A stretch of DNA of 64,000 bases from Siphonodentalium dalli (taxonomy: Eukaryota; Mollusca; Scaphopoda; Gadilida; Siphonodentaliidae): NCBI GenBank assembly GCA_032622095.1, contig CP136061.1, positions 132,810,087 to 132,874,086 on the forward strand, in the 5' to 3' direction. Each line of letters opens with the position of its first letter. Positions within the stretch are counted from its first letter, which is position 1. The notes under the pieces are model-generated. The model was not told the origin of the DNA. It was given only the letters and a program-made list of their open reading frames with translations, and did no database searches. Positions 11,959-23,049 of this stretch are shown one piece after another. The position numbers and the translations under genes were made by a program.

Positions 11959-12100
11959 AATACACACGTAGTGTTTCTGAATACCAAATTTACACCACGA
12001 GTGGGATTGATGGTTTACCACACGAGCTTTAGCGAGTGTGGTAAATCATCAATCCCACGAGTGGTGTAAATTTGGTATTCAGAAACACTACGTGTGTATT
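11959..12100. repeat. Near-perfect 142-bp palindrome
   Basis: Arms of about 68 bp, from AATACACACGTAGTG to CACTACGTGTGTATT, pair almost without mismatch around a short loop near 12030 (CGAGCTTTAGCG). Likely a recent foldback MITE; strong hairpin potential in both DNA and RNA. Confidence 0.85.
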
Positions 12101-12940
12101 TTGTTTATACCATGACCGGTACAGGAGCAACAACTGCTATGAAATCGAAATAAACCCACTTAAATTAAGATGATTCTGTCGCACCATTCACAATCATCCC
12201 CGTTGTGTTCCCCACACTTGGCCGTACATCGACGTACACTATCACAGCTGATCAGGCGTATTGATACATTGAATTAGGTCAACATTCAATTGTACGAATA
12301 TGGTATCATTGTAGCCAATTCACAATAAACTGTAATCATGATGAAACCGCCATAAATAAACAACATGAATATATATATGGGAATACGAATTTAATGAATA
12401 TAAATATAACACATTGCGGGAACTTTTTTTTCTCCGCCGTACAGTGAACAGGAAACCACGAAAGTCATTTTGAAATCCACCGTTTGTTGTTCGAGTTTTT
12501 TACGTCTATTTCTTGAAATATATGTTCAATTTGTTGATCTGGATGTGATTTCCACGGAAATAACTGTTCGTTTTTATCGCATTAGTGAGTATAATATTCA
12601 ATTGAATCGAAAGTATCAAATTGTTTTCATCGCGAGGCGCTACATTTTAAAAATAGAGTGATTTTGATCGAGGTCATGGAAGGTTAATGAAAGGTCAACT
12701 CGGATGTAGTTCTACTATGGGTATAAACTTTAACCATTGAAATGCCATTAAAACGTGTTACCCACAGTAGAAACGTGTTACCCACGGTCGGACTCCTGTT
12801 CACACACAGTAGGGTGTACAGCACAAATATATTATATAGCATGTTTGTACACAGTACAATAGGGAGTCATGGTATAAAATAACTGAACACCTGTGGCCAA
12901 CTTGATCTCCAGAATGTTTTTAAGTGGAAGGGACAGTGTA
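12101..12940. other. No gene seen
   Basis: AT-rich; includes a small repeat of ACGTGTTACCCAC at 12753-12790. Confidence 0.4.
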
Positions 12941-13225
12941 GTGGGGTGGGGGTGGAAGTTAGATTTTGAGTGTGTATGATTCACAACTTTTGTAAAAAAA
13001 AGTTAATGCACATGTAGTTGGAAATTTCATACATTATTACACTACAACATAAAGGTTAAAATACATGGTTACCATTGCCTGGTATCCCAACTAGTAATTA
13101 TTGTCCCCATTATGATGGGGACGGGGATCGAATGATGGAGGTATTTTGAGGGGGTGGGAGTCACAACTGTTATAAAGAATTTTAACAGTTGGAAATTTCA
13201 TACATGATTACACTAACTTTTTGTC
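12941..13225 (+). repeat. Local duplication around GTTGGAAATTTCATACAT
   Basis: A GGGGGTGG...TTTTGAG...CACAACT...GTTGGAAATTTCATACAT block near 12945-13040 recurs at 13135-13215. Confidence 0.5.
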
Positions 13226-13283
13226 CCCATTTATTTTACTGCTGTCTTGTTTGTTACTGTATTCCTGATATGGAAATAATAAA

Positions 13284-13365
13284 GAGCATTTATTACGCCA
13301 CCTGTGGTGTATCTAGCTGCTGAGATTTTGATATTGCGTGGTGGACAGGGCGAATGCATTGTGGG
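13284..13365 (+). repeat. Second copy of the TTACGCCACCT repeat head
   Basis: TTATTACGCCACCTGTGGTG and GGACAGGGCGAATGCATT correspond to 10985-11070. Confidence 0.5.
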
Positions 13366-13473
13366 GCTTTTATTTATAGAGTTGGAAATTCCGTTTATTT
13401 AAAAGTCGGAACTACGCGACCAGTAGCCCAAGTCCAGTAAAACGGTTCGTTATAGGTGCTGGTTGTTATTGTT

Positions 13474-13535
13474 ATTTTAACGGAATTCTGAGTTGGTCAT
13501 TCGCGAAACCAATATATTTTATATTCTATAATTAA
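13474..13535 (+). repeat. Dispersed repeat TTAACGGAATTCTGAG (copy 1)
   Basis: TTAACGGAATTCTGAG..GGTC and ACCAATATATTTTATATT recur in the same orientation at 14735-14795 and inverted at 24722-24770. The first two copies flank the element at 13636-14341. Confidence 0.65.
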
Positions 13536-13635
13536 AACCGTGGGTATATAATATATGATCCTCTTTATGGATATTGTAGGAAGGTAAATTTAGCTAAAGC
13601 GGTGGGATATCTTGCAAGACAACACATTTCGGTTT

Positions 13636-14341
13636 GCGCTATAACTGCTCAATGTTTTAAGGTGTTACACAACGTCTGATAAAAAGAGTTCTATCGGGAA
13701 TATTCACACTATTTTTTCAGAGAACATGCATAGAGTAAACATAGTCCTATCGGACTATCGTAAAGTAGTTCCGTTTAATTCGGGATTAATTAACCCTCAG
13801 ACTGCCGAAACTGCCGACAATAAATTCGCTTGTTCGTGTCCGCCGAAAATCAAACTTGCCTGTTTAGAGGTCCCATTTTCGTGGCTAATGGTGATAGAAT
13901 CACAATTTTTCAGTCAAATTCATGGATAAATTACATTACACTTAATCGGCTTATGTCCGGGGCCATAAACCTGCGTTTTGATAACAATTTATTTGAGACA
14001 AACTGTTGCGCGGGTATCAGTCGGCGCTTATCGGTTGAAGTTATTATGATCGTGCAGCCTGCGCGTGCAACAAGTGTTCAAATACAACAGAAGAAAAAAA
14101 TACTATGTCAAATAAATAACGTCATCAATGGACAGACAAGTTTCATTTCCGCGGGACACGAAAAAGCGAATTTAATGTCGTCAGTTTCGGCAGTCTGAGG
14201 GGTTTAATTAATCTCCTTTACGATATCCCGATAGGACTATATTTACACTATGTTCTCTGAAAAAAAATGGTGTGAATATTCCCGATAGAACTATTTTTAT
14301 CAGACGTTTTGTAACACATTAAAACATTGAGCAGTTAGCGC
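13636..14341. mobile_element. Element with about 200-bp terminal inverted repeats
   Basis: The left arm (13636-13850) and right arm (14140-14341) are inverted copies. Shared blocks include ACTGCTCAATGTTTTAA, TCTATCGGGAATATTCACAC and CAGACTGCCGAAACTG. The central 300 bp hold a 122-codon open frame (13830-14198) that crosses into the right arm and resembles nothing I know. Probably a non-autonomous element or a remnant. Confidence 0.75.
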
Positions 14342-14734
14342 AATTTTCTGGAATTTCGGACTATTTCGTCTATAAAAATACGATGAGCAACTGAAAATGT
14401 TTTTCAACATTCTGGAAGGGGTAGATGTCCAGGTATATATGTTTAAAATTTCACGCATAAACTATGACAGATAACAAAGTTATAATTAGTTTTATAGGCC
14501 CACCATAAATCCCCTATAATAAACGCATGCCCCCGTAAGCACATGGCTTTGCTGTGGATGCTTTCGTTCCCAGCATGCATCATTCTCGCTATCTGTAAAA
14601 TGTCTATGAACAATGGCTGTGCCACGCACTCTTAGCTTTGATCCGCATTTAGAAGCATTCTGGTGTGGCGAATGAGAAACCTGCAGTAATTTATAAGCCG
14701 TAGTTCATTGTAATAATTTGAAGAATTACTTATC

Positions 14735-14795
14735 TTAACGGAATTCTGAGGCGGTCCATTCATGTAACCAATATATTTTATATTATGATTTATAT
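14735..14795 (+). repeat. Dispersed repeat TTAACGGAATTCTGAG (copy 2)
   Basis: Direct repeat of 13474-13535. Confidence 0.65.
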
Positions 14796-14876
14796 TTATG
14801 GCTAATAATACGATCTTGGTGGCGTTACCATTTCTGACTATGGTTTTCTTGTCAGCAGACTGTTTTCAGTTTTCCT

Positions 14877-14937
14877 CACATGCGGCAGTGTGACACATGC
14901 GGCGGTGTGACACATGCGGCAGTGAGACACATGCGGA
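14877..14937 (+). repeat. 17-bp minisatellite
   Basis: CACATGCGGCAGTGTGA repeats 3.6 times with few changes. Confidence 0.85.
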
Positions 14938-15340
14938 CAAATGATCCTTACTTTCATCATACGAGGAAAATTTTACATTTTCTTACCCAGGATATCTTGA
15001 AACTTAGTCAAAGCTGAAATATGTTACTCTAGTTCAATTGCCTGATATCAGATGATCACAAACAAACTCATTCCAGGCGGTGTGAGATATATGTAGCTGT
15101 TACAGCAGAGTGCGGTTGGGCATTAGTCTTTTTTTCTCGAAAAGTTTAAAATTTGCGTCCTCTGCACTATATATGCCTCTAAATGTGACCCGTTGATAAA
15201 ATTTAAGAAAATCCCATACTAATCATTGGTGGTTTATCTATTGCTAAGCCCTACTATATAAATTAGGACAAAATAAAAATGTTGCATGTGCATGGTGTCC
15301 AGAACGGAGTAGTGCATGTATATATACTCTTGAAATTACA

Positions 15341-15698
15341 TTAAAGGGGTACTGTACACCAAATCAGACCATTTATGGGACCATCTCCTTTTATATTCAA
15401 CAGAATATATGCAACAAACGAATGAATTTGAGCCGTGGATTAGTGCAAAATACACTCATGTGCTCTATGATCGATGCAAACAACATGGTAATTATAATGA
15501 AAATGAAGTTATGGCTGGAGTCATAAATTCATCAAGTTTCATTATAATTACCATGTTTTTTGTATCGTTCGTAGAGCACACAGGTGTATTTCGCACTAAT
15601 ACATAGCTCAAGTTCATTAATTTGTTGCATACAGTATGTTGAATATAAAAGCAGATGGTCCCATAAACGGTCGGATTTAGTGCACAGTACCCCTTTAA
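15341..15698. mobile_element. TTAA-flanked foldback MITE (AGGGGTACTGT ends)
   Basis: TTAAAGGGGTACTGT at the left mirrors ACAGTACCCCTTTAA at the right, and the arms pair through most of the 358 bp (AATTATAATGAAA with its complement at the centre). TTAA bounds it on both sides. Confidence 0.85.
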
Positions 15699-18357
15699 CA
15701 AACATATAAGAGTTTTTTCCGTCTATTTCCGGAAATCAAAATGGGTCGATGAATCCCCTCTATACTCTTATCATGGACTTTGTTTGCAATTGTTCACGTC
15801 CATGATTTCAGAAAATTAGCATGGAACAATAAAGAGCGTTAGTTTGTGTTCTGTTCCTGATAAGGTAAACATAAAGAGCGTTAATTTCACTAAAATGCGA
15901 ACCCTTGAACACGGGTGGACAATTTCAGTGGGTTTGGCACATTTTTACAGACTATGCGAAGTTTGAATATCGCCAATTCAGTTACGCATACGACCTACAG
16001 TATATATTATCCCTTTTTCCCAAATCCATATAGACATACAGATTCAAATGGACAATGTACACGCTTAACTTCCTAGCTTTCTCGATGTGTTATCACATTA
16101 TAGAAACTGAACACTAGTCCAAAATTGACTATACATTGAATGTATATCTTTATATCCCGTATATTTTCGACTAACTCAACACATGCCAGCTAGTGATACA
16201 TGTTTTCCTGGCGCGCGTTTGTCCTTTCCAATGATGAAAGTCGACTCGAACAAAAGTCATATTTATCTGATATACCAATCTTTAGAAAATAAGCGTTCAT
16301 CAATTTAACCCTGGCTATTGTTAACGGTGAAATATCCGATTAAATCTCTTAAAAATAAATTACAACTAACGGGGCAGGTGAAATTCTACAAGAATGAAAT
16401 TAAGAAAACTTCTGCGATTAATTTTGATATCAATGGACGAATTAACGGTAGAAATGCTATACCGTCCTCCAACAATGAACGAATTAGCGCCGAACACGTA
16501 ACCGGTACTTATCAGGGCCTGCGATTTGACTGGCATTGAAACAAAACGGTGGGAATATTTTCATGGTAGTCACCTGTTAGACGGGTTTATTTGCCGCATT
16601 GAAATCGAGAAGCGTCTTGAATCACGGCGAATGATAAAAACTGGCGAAGCTAATAGGTTATTGTGTGACATTTGCCTATTCTATTAGACCAAAAAATAAT
16701 GAGAATGTCACAATGAAGCTCGATGTGGCGTATTGTCGGAAACAAATGTATGAATATTTTGTCCGAGACTAAATTATGTCGCACACACGTCGCTCGATGA
16801 TGTTGCGAGTAATTCGTGAAGAGCCGTGACGGCACGTGACCGTCACGTGCGATCGTGATCACGCGTCTTGTCACATCAGAGGCGTCAAGCGTTCCGTCCC
16901 CGCTATCCCCGACGCCCGGCTTGTGTCACCAGAGAGTAATTGGCCACGTGAACGAAAAGAGAAATGTGGAAATATTCTCACCGTTTCACAATAGGCTTGT
17001 ATCACAATTGCACACAGAATATGACGCAAAATCATAACACCCTAAATTAAATTTCTAATGATATTCATGTTCTGATCTCGGACACGTTCGGACATTGTGT
17101 AGTTTCTAAAAGAAACTCAAACGCGCGTGGTAAGAACAGTCTCCCTATTGCAGACCGCAGGCCTTTGAATATCTAGTGCAATATTTCGAGTGCTGAACTA
17201 CACAATTAATGCAATCTTTTGGCAGAATTCATCGCCTCAGGACTCAGCCCATGTATATAGGTGAGTATGCAGAATGAAATTGATGGATTGACCTGTCTGG
17301 TTAAATTGAAGAGTTTTATACCATTAAAATGCCCCATCCAATTTGACACCTTAAAGCTAAACTAGTTGTACCTTTTCTAGACCAAAATCCGACAACGAGT
17401 GAGCGCCTATGCTTGAACCACTCATTGAACGTTTTAGTGGTCACATATATCAACGTATATATTAAGATGCTTTACAATTAAGGTTTTGACTAAATTTGGC
17501 GATCGGACGCCAAAAAACGCCAAAAGATCACGCACATATATACAGCAACGAGCGTTATAGTTTAATGATGAATATTAAAGAGCGTTTTTTTAAACTGCGT
17601 TTTTTTTGTTTTTACTTTCCCGTGTGGTCTTCGTGCGTGATGAATGTGAGTTATGTTATGTAAGACGTTGATTGTGAGTATTTTCATATACTGTATTCGC
17701 ATGGTAAGCTTTAAACAATCCGCTGAAGTGAATGTTTATTATATATCAGGAAGAAAATGACAAGTTGCTATTGATTTTGGTTTAAACACATTTGTTACCA
17801 ATAATAACAATACAATTCAAATTGGCATTGGGATTGGATGACACGTGCGATCCACTCTCCCAATAACACTGATAATAGTTTGTGTTGCCAAAACAATAGG
17901 TGTAATGTATAACATATTTGCAAGAGTATATAGTGTAAATGTATCATTGTATTTAGTTTGTTAATCATTTGTAGATAATTTGTAGTCTCACCACCCACCA
18001 CTGAATCTAATTAAGCTCATTGTTTAGCTGTCAATGAGATACCTCAATGTGCATGGTTTTACAATTTGTATTTTGAGGAGAACGTCTTAATAGAACTTTG
18101 TCTGATTTTCTTCGTGTGTTGTATCTCGTAGGTAATTTTTTACAGCTTTAACGATATCTTCTTTTTCGCAATTTTTAAGGTTTGGGTCCCCAAATAATAA
18201 TATTAATGTCTTAACTGAATGTACATGTATATTGAAACGCAGGACATGATTGCGGAGTGTAATTCTTTCTTGAAATTAAAAATGGCATTCACTAAAATAG
18301 TGGAAAGCATTTTCTACAGAGTGCCCACACCTACATATATATAGATAGATAGATAGG
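15699..18357. other. No gene recognised; AATAAAGAGCGTT motif repeated
   Basis: AT-rich apart from 16800-16960. The motif ATAAAGAGCGTTA or a close variant appears near 15829, 15870 and 17573, and elsewhere near 13278, 28565 and 28612. A C/G-richer patch holds clustered CACGTG sites. No open frame resembles a known protein. Confidence 0.4.
16833..16950. promoter_or_regulatory. Cluster of three CACGTG palindromes
   Basis: CACGTG (class B E-box) occurs at 16833-16838, 16844-16849 and 16945-16950 in a locally GC- and CpG-rich patch. The first two lie in a larger inverted repeat. A regulatory role is only a possibility, as no gene start is seen here. Confidence 0.25.
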
Positions 18358-18924
18358 TATATTTATTGCAATACACCAATGTTAATTCAACGTACATATA
18401 TCATAAACAAAATAATATTAAAAATAACATAACATTTCTAATACTAATGACACCTTTGCAATTGTCAACAAGTAAGCTGTTTTCTCCAATGAAGAATCGC
18501 CGGATCAGGTTGCACACTTAAGCAGATATTTTCCCATATATGTTTTTCATGATAGTTAAAATGTGTTTGCTTCATTCATATTGCAAAAATCAGTTTCGTT
18601 TCTTTCAATCGTTTCAAACAAATTTTGCCTGAGATCATTATAGGCATCGCATTCCATGACAAAATGTATCTCCGTTTCAATTCTATTCCGTTTGCATGTA
18701 TACAGGGCATATCCGCTTTTCTATATATTATGGTGTCTTAGATTGTCAGTGTCTCCCTTTTTCTATTTCTTGGATATGATTACTCGCGCGAAGTCTAGTA
18801 AAATATTCTCGAGCTTCTTGTGATTTCGTATAGATGAGATATCGTTCAAGAATATATTCTTCCTTGAATATTCTGTAAATGTGTGCGTAATTATAGGTTT
18901 TTTCCATGCAATTTATCATAAAAT
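18358..18924 (-). mobile_element. 3' end of a non-LTR retrotransposon (LINE) ORF2
   Basis: On the minus strand 18900-18753 encodes YRIFKEEYILERYLIYTKSQ, then FTRLRASNHIQEIEKGRH. A stop and a frameshift follow, then 18687-18560 encodes NRIETEIHFVMEC and AYNDLRQNLFETI. This FK..F..E.YL / RLR.S.H..EIE.GR / C..N.IE.EIHF..EC..Y.DLR order is the conserved C-terminal region downstream of reverse transcriptase in many invertebrate LINEs. The 3' flank ends in AATAAATATACC and a TATC microsatellite near 18340-18358, as LINE tails do. Upstream it is cut off by the satellite at 18925. Confidence 0.8.
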
Positions 18925-21144
18925 AAGTTATCACTGTAAACCTTTTATAACATAAAGTATGTTATCACTGTAAACCTTATATAACCTAACGTAAGTTATC
19001 ACTGTAAACCTTATATAACCTAAAGTAAGTTATCACTGTAAACCTTTTATAACCTAAAGTATGTTATCACTGTAAACCTTTTATAACCTAAAGCATGTTA
19101 CCACTGTAAACCTTATATAACCTAAAGTAAGTTATCACTGTAAACCTTTTATAACCTAAAGTATGTTATCACTGTAAACCTTATATAACCTAAAGTATGT
19201 TATCACTGTAAACCTTATATAACCTAACGTAAGTTAACACTGTAAACCTTATATAACCTAAAGTATGTTATCACTGTAAACCGTATATAACCTAAAGTAT
19301 GTTATCACTGTAAACCGTATATAACCTGAAGTATGTTATCACTGTAAACCTTATATAACCTAACGCAAGTTAACACTGTAAACCTTATATAACCTAAAGT
19401 ATGTTAACACTGTAAACCTTATATAACCTAAAGTAAGTTATCACTGTAAACCGTATATAACCTGAAGTATGTTATCACTGTAAACCTTATATAACCTAAA
19501 GTAAGTTATCACTGTAAACCTTATATAACCTAAAGTAAGTTATCACTGTAAACCGTATATAACCTGAAGTAAGTTATCACTGTAAACCTTATATAACCTA
19601 AAGTAAGTTATCACTGTAAACCTTATATAACATAAAGTAAGTTAACACTGTAAACCTTATATAACCTGAAGTATGTTATCACTGTAAACCGTATATAACC
19701 TGAAGTATGTTATCACTGTAAACCTTATATAACCTAAAGTAAGTTATCACTGTAAACCTTATATAACCTAAAGTAAGTTATCACTGTAAACCGTATATAA
19801 CCTGAAGTAAGTTATCACTGTAAACCTTATATAACCTAAAGTAAGTTATCACTGTAAACCTTATATAACATAAAGTAAGTTAACACTGTAAACCTTATAT
19901 AACCTGAAGTAAGTTATCACTGTAAACCTTATATAACCTAAAGTATGTTATCACTGTAAACCTTATATAACCTAACGTAAGTTAACACTGTAAACCTTTT
20001 ATAACCTAACGTAAGTTATCACTGTAAACCTTATATAACCTAAAGTATGTTATCACTGTAAACCTTTTATAACCTAAAGTATGTTATCACTGTAAACCTT
20101 ATATAACCTAACGTAAGTTAACACTGTAAACCTTATATAACCTGAAGTATGTTATCACTGTAGACCTTATATAACCTAAAGTATGTTATCACTGTAAACC
20201 GTATATAACCTGAAGTATGTTATCACTGTAAACCTTTTATAACCTAACGTAAGTTATCACTGTAAACCTTATATAACCTGAAGTATGTTATCACTGTAGA
20301 CCTTATATAACCTAACGTAAGTTAACACTGTAAACCTTATATAACCTAAAGTATGTTATCACTGTAAACCTTTTATAACCTAAAGTATGTTATCACTGTA
20401 AACCTTATATAACCTAACGTAAGTTAACACTGTAAACCTTATATAACCTGAAGTATGTTATCACTGTAGACCTTATATAACCTAAAGTATGTTATCACTG
20501 TAAACCGTATATAACCTGAAGTATGTTATCACTGTAAACCTTTTATAACCTAACGTAAGTTATCACTGTAAACCTTATATAACCTAAAGTAAGTTATCAC
20601 TGTAAACCTTTTATAGCCTAAAGTAAGTTATCACTGTAAACCTTATATAACATAAAGTAAGTTATCACTGTAAACCTTATATAACATAAAGTAAGTTATC
20701 ACTGTAAACCTTATATAACCTAAAGTAAGTTAACACAGTTTTATAACCTAAAGTATGTTATCACTGTAAACCTTATATAACCTAAAGTAAGTTATCACAG
20801 TTTTATAACCTAAAGTATGTTATCACTGTAAACCTTATATAACCTAAAGTATGTTATCACAGTTTTATAACCTAAAGTATGTTATCACTGTAAACCGTAT
20901 ATAACCTAAAGTATGTTATCACTGTAAACCTTTTATAACCTAACGTAAGTTAACACTGTAAACCGTATATAACCTAAAGTATGTTATCGCTGTAAACCTT
21001 TTATAACCTAAAGTATGTTATCGCTGTAAACCTTTTATAACCTAAAGTATGTTATCACTGTAAACCTTTTATAACCTAAAGTATGTTATCACTGTAAACC
21101 TTATATAACCTAAAGTATGTTATCACTGTAAACCTTATATAACT
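18925..21144 (+). repeat. 34-bp satellite array, about 65 copies
   Basis: The unit is about AAGTATGTTATCACTGTAAA followed by CCTTATATAACCTA. Variants mark positions: GTAAGTTA or GTATGTTA, TTATCAC or TTAACAC, CCTTATAT, CCGTATAT or CCTTTTAT, CCTGAAG or CCTAACG, and TGTAGACC. Variants recur with a 238-bp period (7 units) near 19434-19905 and a 306-bp period (9 units) near 20043-20590. Near 20730-20880 a unit with a 6-bp deletion alternates with the full unit (62-bp dimers). No open frame. Confidence 0.97.
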
Positions 21145-21353
21145 TACATATAGCAACTTTCGTTATATATGATTTGGATGTGTATCTGCTTGTAAATTAC
21201 TGCATTCTAAATTGCCTATTTAATTTAAGGCTTGAAGATTACACATCGCGTTAACTGTTATAATTATTAAACATTCTATCCAAATCACATCTCTGGCGCC
21301 CAAATAGCGTGTGACTTGCTGGTGGATTTGTCATGTGCGCGCGCATTTCGGGG

Positions 21354-21762
21354 TTATATAGGGTGCATAGTCGATGTGGCGTGAAGAAGGCGCACCCAGT
21401 CACCACCAAAATTCTTCAGCGGGTACCCATCACTTTGAAAGAAACCTGAAAACACTATACCTGACTGACGCGTGTTGTTGGCCAAACAGATGACACCCTC
21501 CCATGCCATTATTTTCGAGCTTCGGTAACTTCGAATATGGCACCAGAAATCTTGGAAATGAGAGCAAATCTTGGCTTTTGTCAAATGTTTCTGTTGCTTG
21601 GTCGTTATGTGCATCATGCATCTGCTTCCGGCTGACACAATTATTCCGCTCAAATTTGAAGACGTTTGACCAGCTGTCTGCATACATGCAATAGTCGTAG
21701 AAAAGGTCCAGTTTTGTATAGGGGCCCACGAGGCCACCATGAGTCGTCCAGCGACGACGCAA
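21354..21762 (-). other. GC-richer stretch open in two minus frames; unknown
   Basis: Two overlapping minus-strand frames of 128 and 110 codons are open here, and the base composition is clearly less AT-rich than its surroundings. Neither peptide (one begins MVASWAPIQNWTF, the other MRRRWTTHGGL) resembles a family I know. The weak acceptor-like ...GGTCAG near 21775 and donor-like GTAAGCC near 21852 are not convincing. It could be an exon, a decayed gene or chance. Confidence 0.2.
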
Positions 21763-22599
21763 CTGGTTTATTTCTGACCAGCGCGGATTTGTGATGCATG
21801 CAAAGGGGATGTAGTGTGATTCGTGTATCTGGGCATATAGTTGACAGTGGCTTACCGATGGTCTTCGTTTCTACACGCAGACTGGTGCATGCAGTGGAGT
21901 GATGTCAAGCGATATTAACCCTAGCTCTTAAACACCACGTCACGATACAAATGATAATATCTTGGGGTATATATTCGACCCAGGAATCAAGACAGAAGCG
22001 AACAATTGCTCGGTACAAAGTAACCCTTTACCACTTTTGATGAATGTACACAAGCTCTACCAGCGTCGCTAACCTCTCTCGCGTTATCGAGCAGATAACT
22101 GATTACGGTAGACATTGGGATGTGCCGTCATTGGGTGACAACGACACACTTTTTTGAATGCGGCAATTAAACCCAAAGGTCCCTGACAAATGAAAACGGG
22201 TCTTCAAAGAAATCGAGTTGGTAAAGAAATACACTTGTGTCACCATGCTCGGGAAAACCACAGTTTAAATTATTTCGGCACTTCGTTCACGTGATGGCGA
22301 GATATTTGCAAATCCAAATAGAAGAATGATGACACATAACAGAAGCCGAAAGTCTCAGATTTATTGGCAGTTTATATATATAAACCTACAGAAATACAAT
22401 ACACGAAACATGTAATACACAGTGGTATAGAATAGTATAATTCGGTTGTGTATTATATCGAACGCATGGTACTAATTATATAGGATTGAACATTATATAT
22501 TTGTCTTCAGTGGATGGCCATTAAAGATCCATTTTCAGAGACGATAATTTGAATTATGCTAGGCTGATAAACATTCAAAACGTGTTAAAGATACACAAT
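21763..22599. other. No gene recognised
   Basis: Mixed composition with no long frame and no clear repeat. Confidence 0.4.
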
Positions 22600-22950
22600 C
22601 CAATTTAACGCCTCATAATTATTATTTCTTTGGCTTCGGATTAAAAAAAATATTAGATTTGAGTCGAAGTACCCACCCATCAAAGCCCAGAGTTATAAGA
22701 TTTCGAGTTTTGAAATCTGTTATTTTTCACCACCTCGAATAGTTGGCGGGCTGGCATATATTCGACGAATGCCGACCGACATACTCTCGATACCAAATTG
22801 CTTTGAACAAAATGTTGATATATAACACTTTATATGATGGGCAATTTTATACTATAGTTGACATTATTGTTTGGCAATTAATCGATTCTGATAACTGAAG
22901 CGGCATTTCAAGAAATCTTGTTGTTGGAATCTGATATAAGGACCATCGAA
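22600..22950. mobile_element. Degenerate copy of the AGGTACTCAATCCG MITE family
   Basis: TTATTTCTTTGGCTTCGG, GAGTCGAAGTACCCACCCAT and CAAAGCCCAGAGTTATAAGA match the internal part of 58549-59035. The terminal repeats are lost. Its right part (TTGTTGTTGGAATCTG) matches the same family. Confidence 0.6.
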
Positions 22951-22985
22951 TACGCCATGTCACCAACTCGCCGTCATATCGGATC

Positions 22986-23042
22986 CACCAGGTCCGGTTC
23001 CGTGGTTTTAATGCTACAGGTCAAAGTTTTGGAGTGCATTGG
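22986..23042 (+). repeat. Half of the CCAGGTCCGGTTCCGTGG foldback
   Basis: Matches the left arm of the foldback at 59897-60053 (CCGTGGTTTTARTGCTACAG, TTTTGGAGT). Confidence 0.65.
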
Positions 23043-23049
23043 CTCACTG

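Noticed and set aside
13830-14198. 122-codon frame as a possible transposase
   Set aside because: No DDE/D or zinc-finger pattern visible, and the last third is inverted-repeat sequence.
18925-21144. CRISPR-like array
   Set aside because: Repeats are contiguous 34-bp units with no unique spacers, and the DNA is eukaryotic, so this is satellite DNA.
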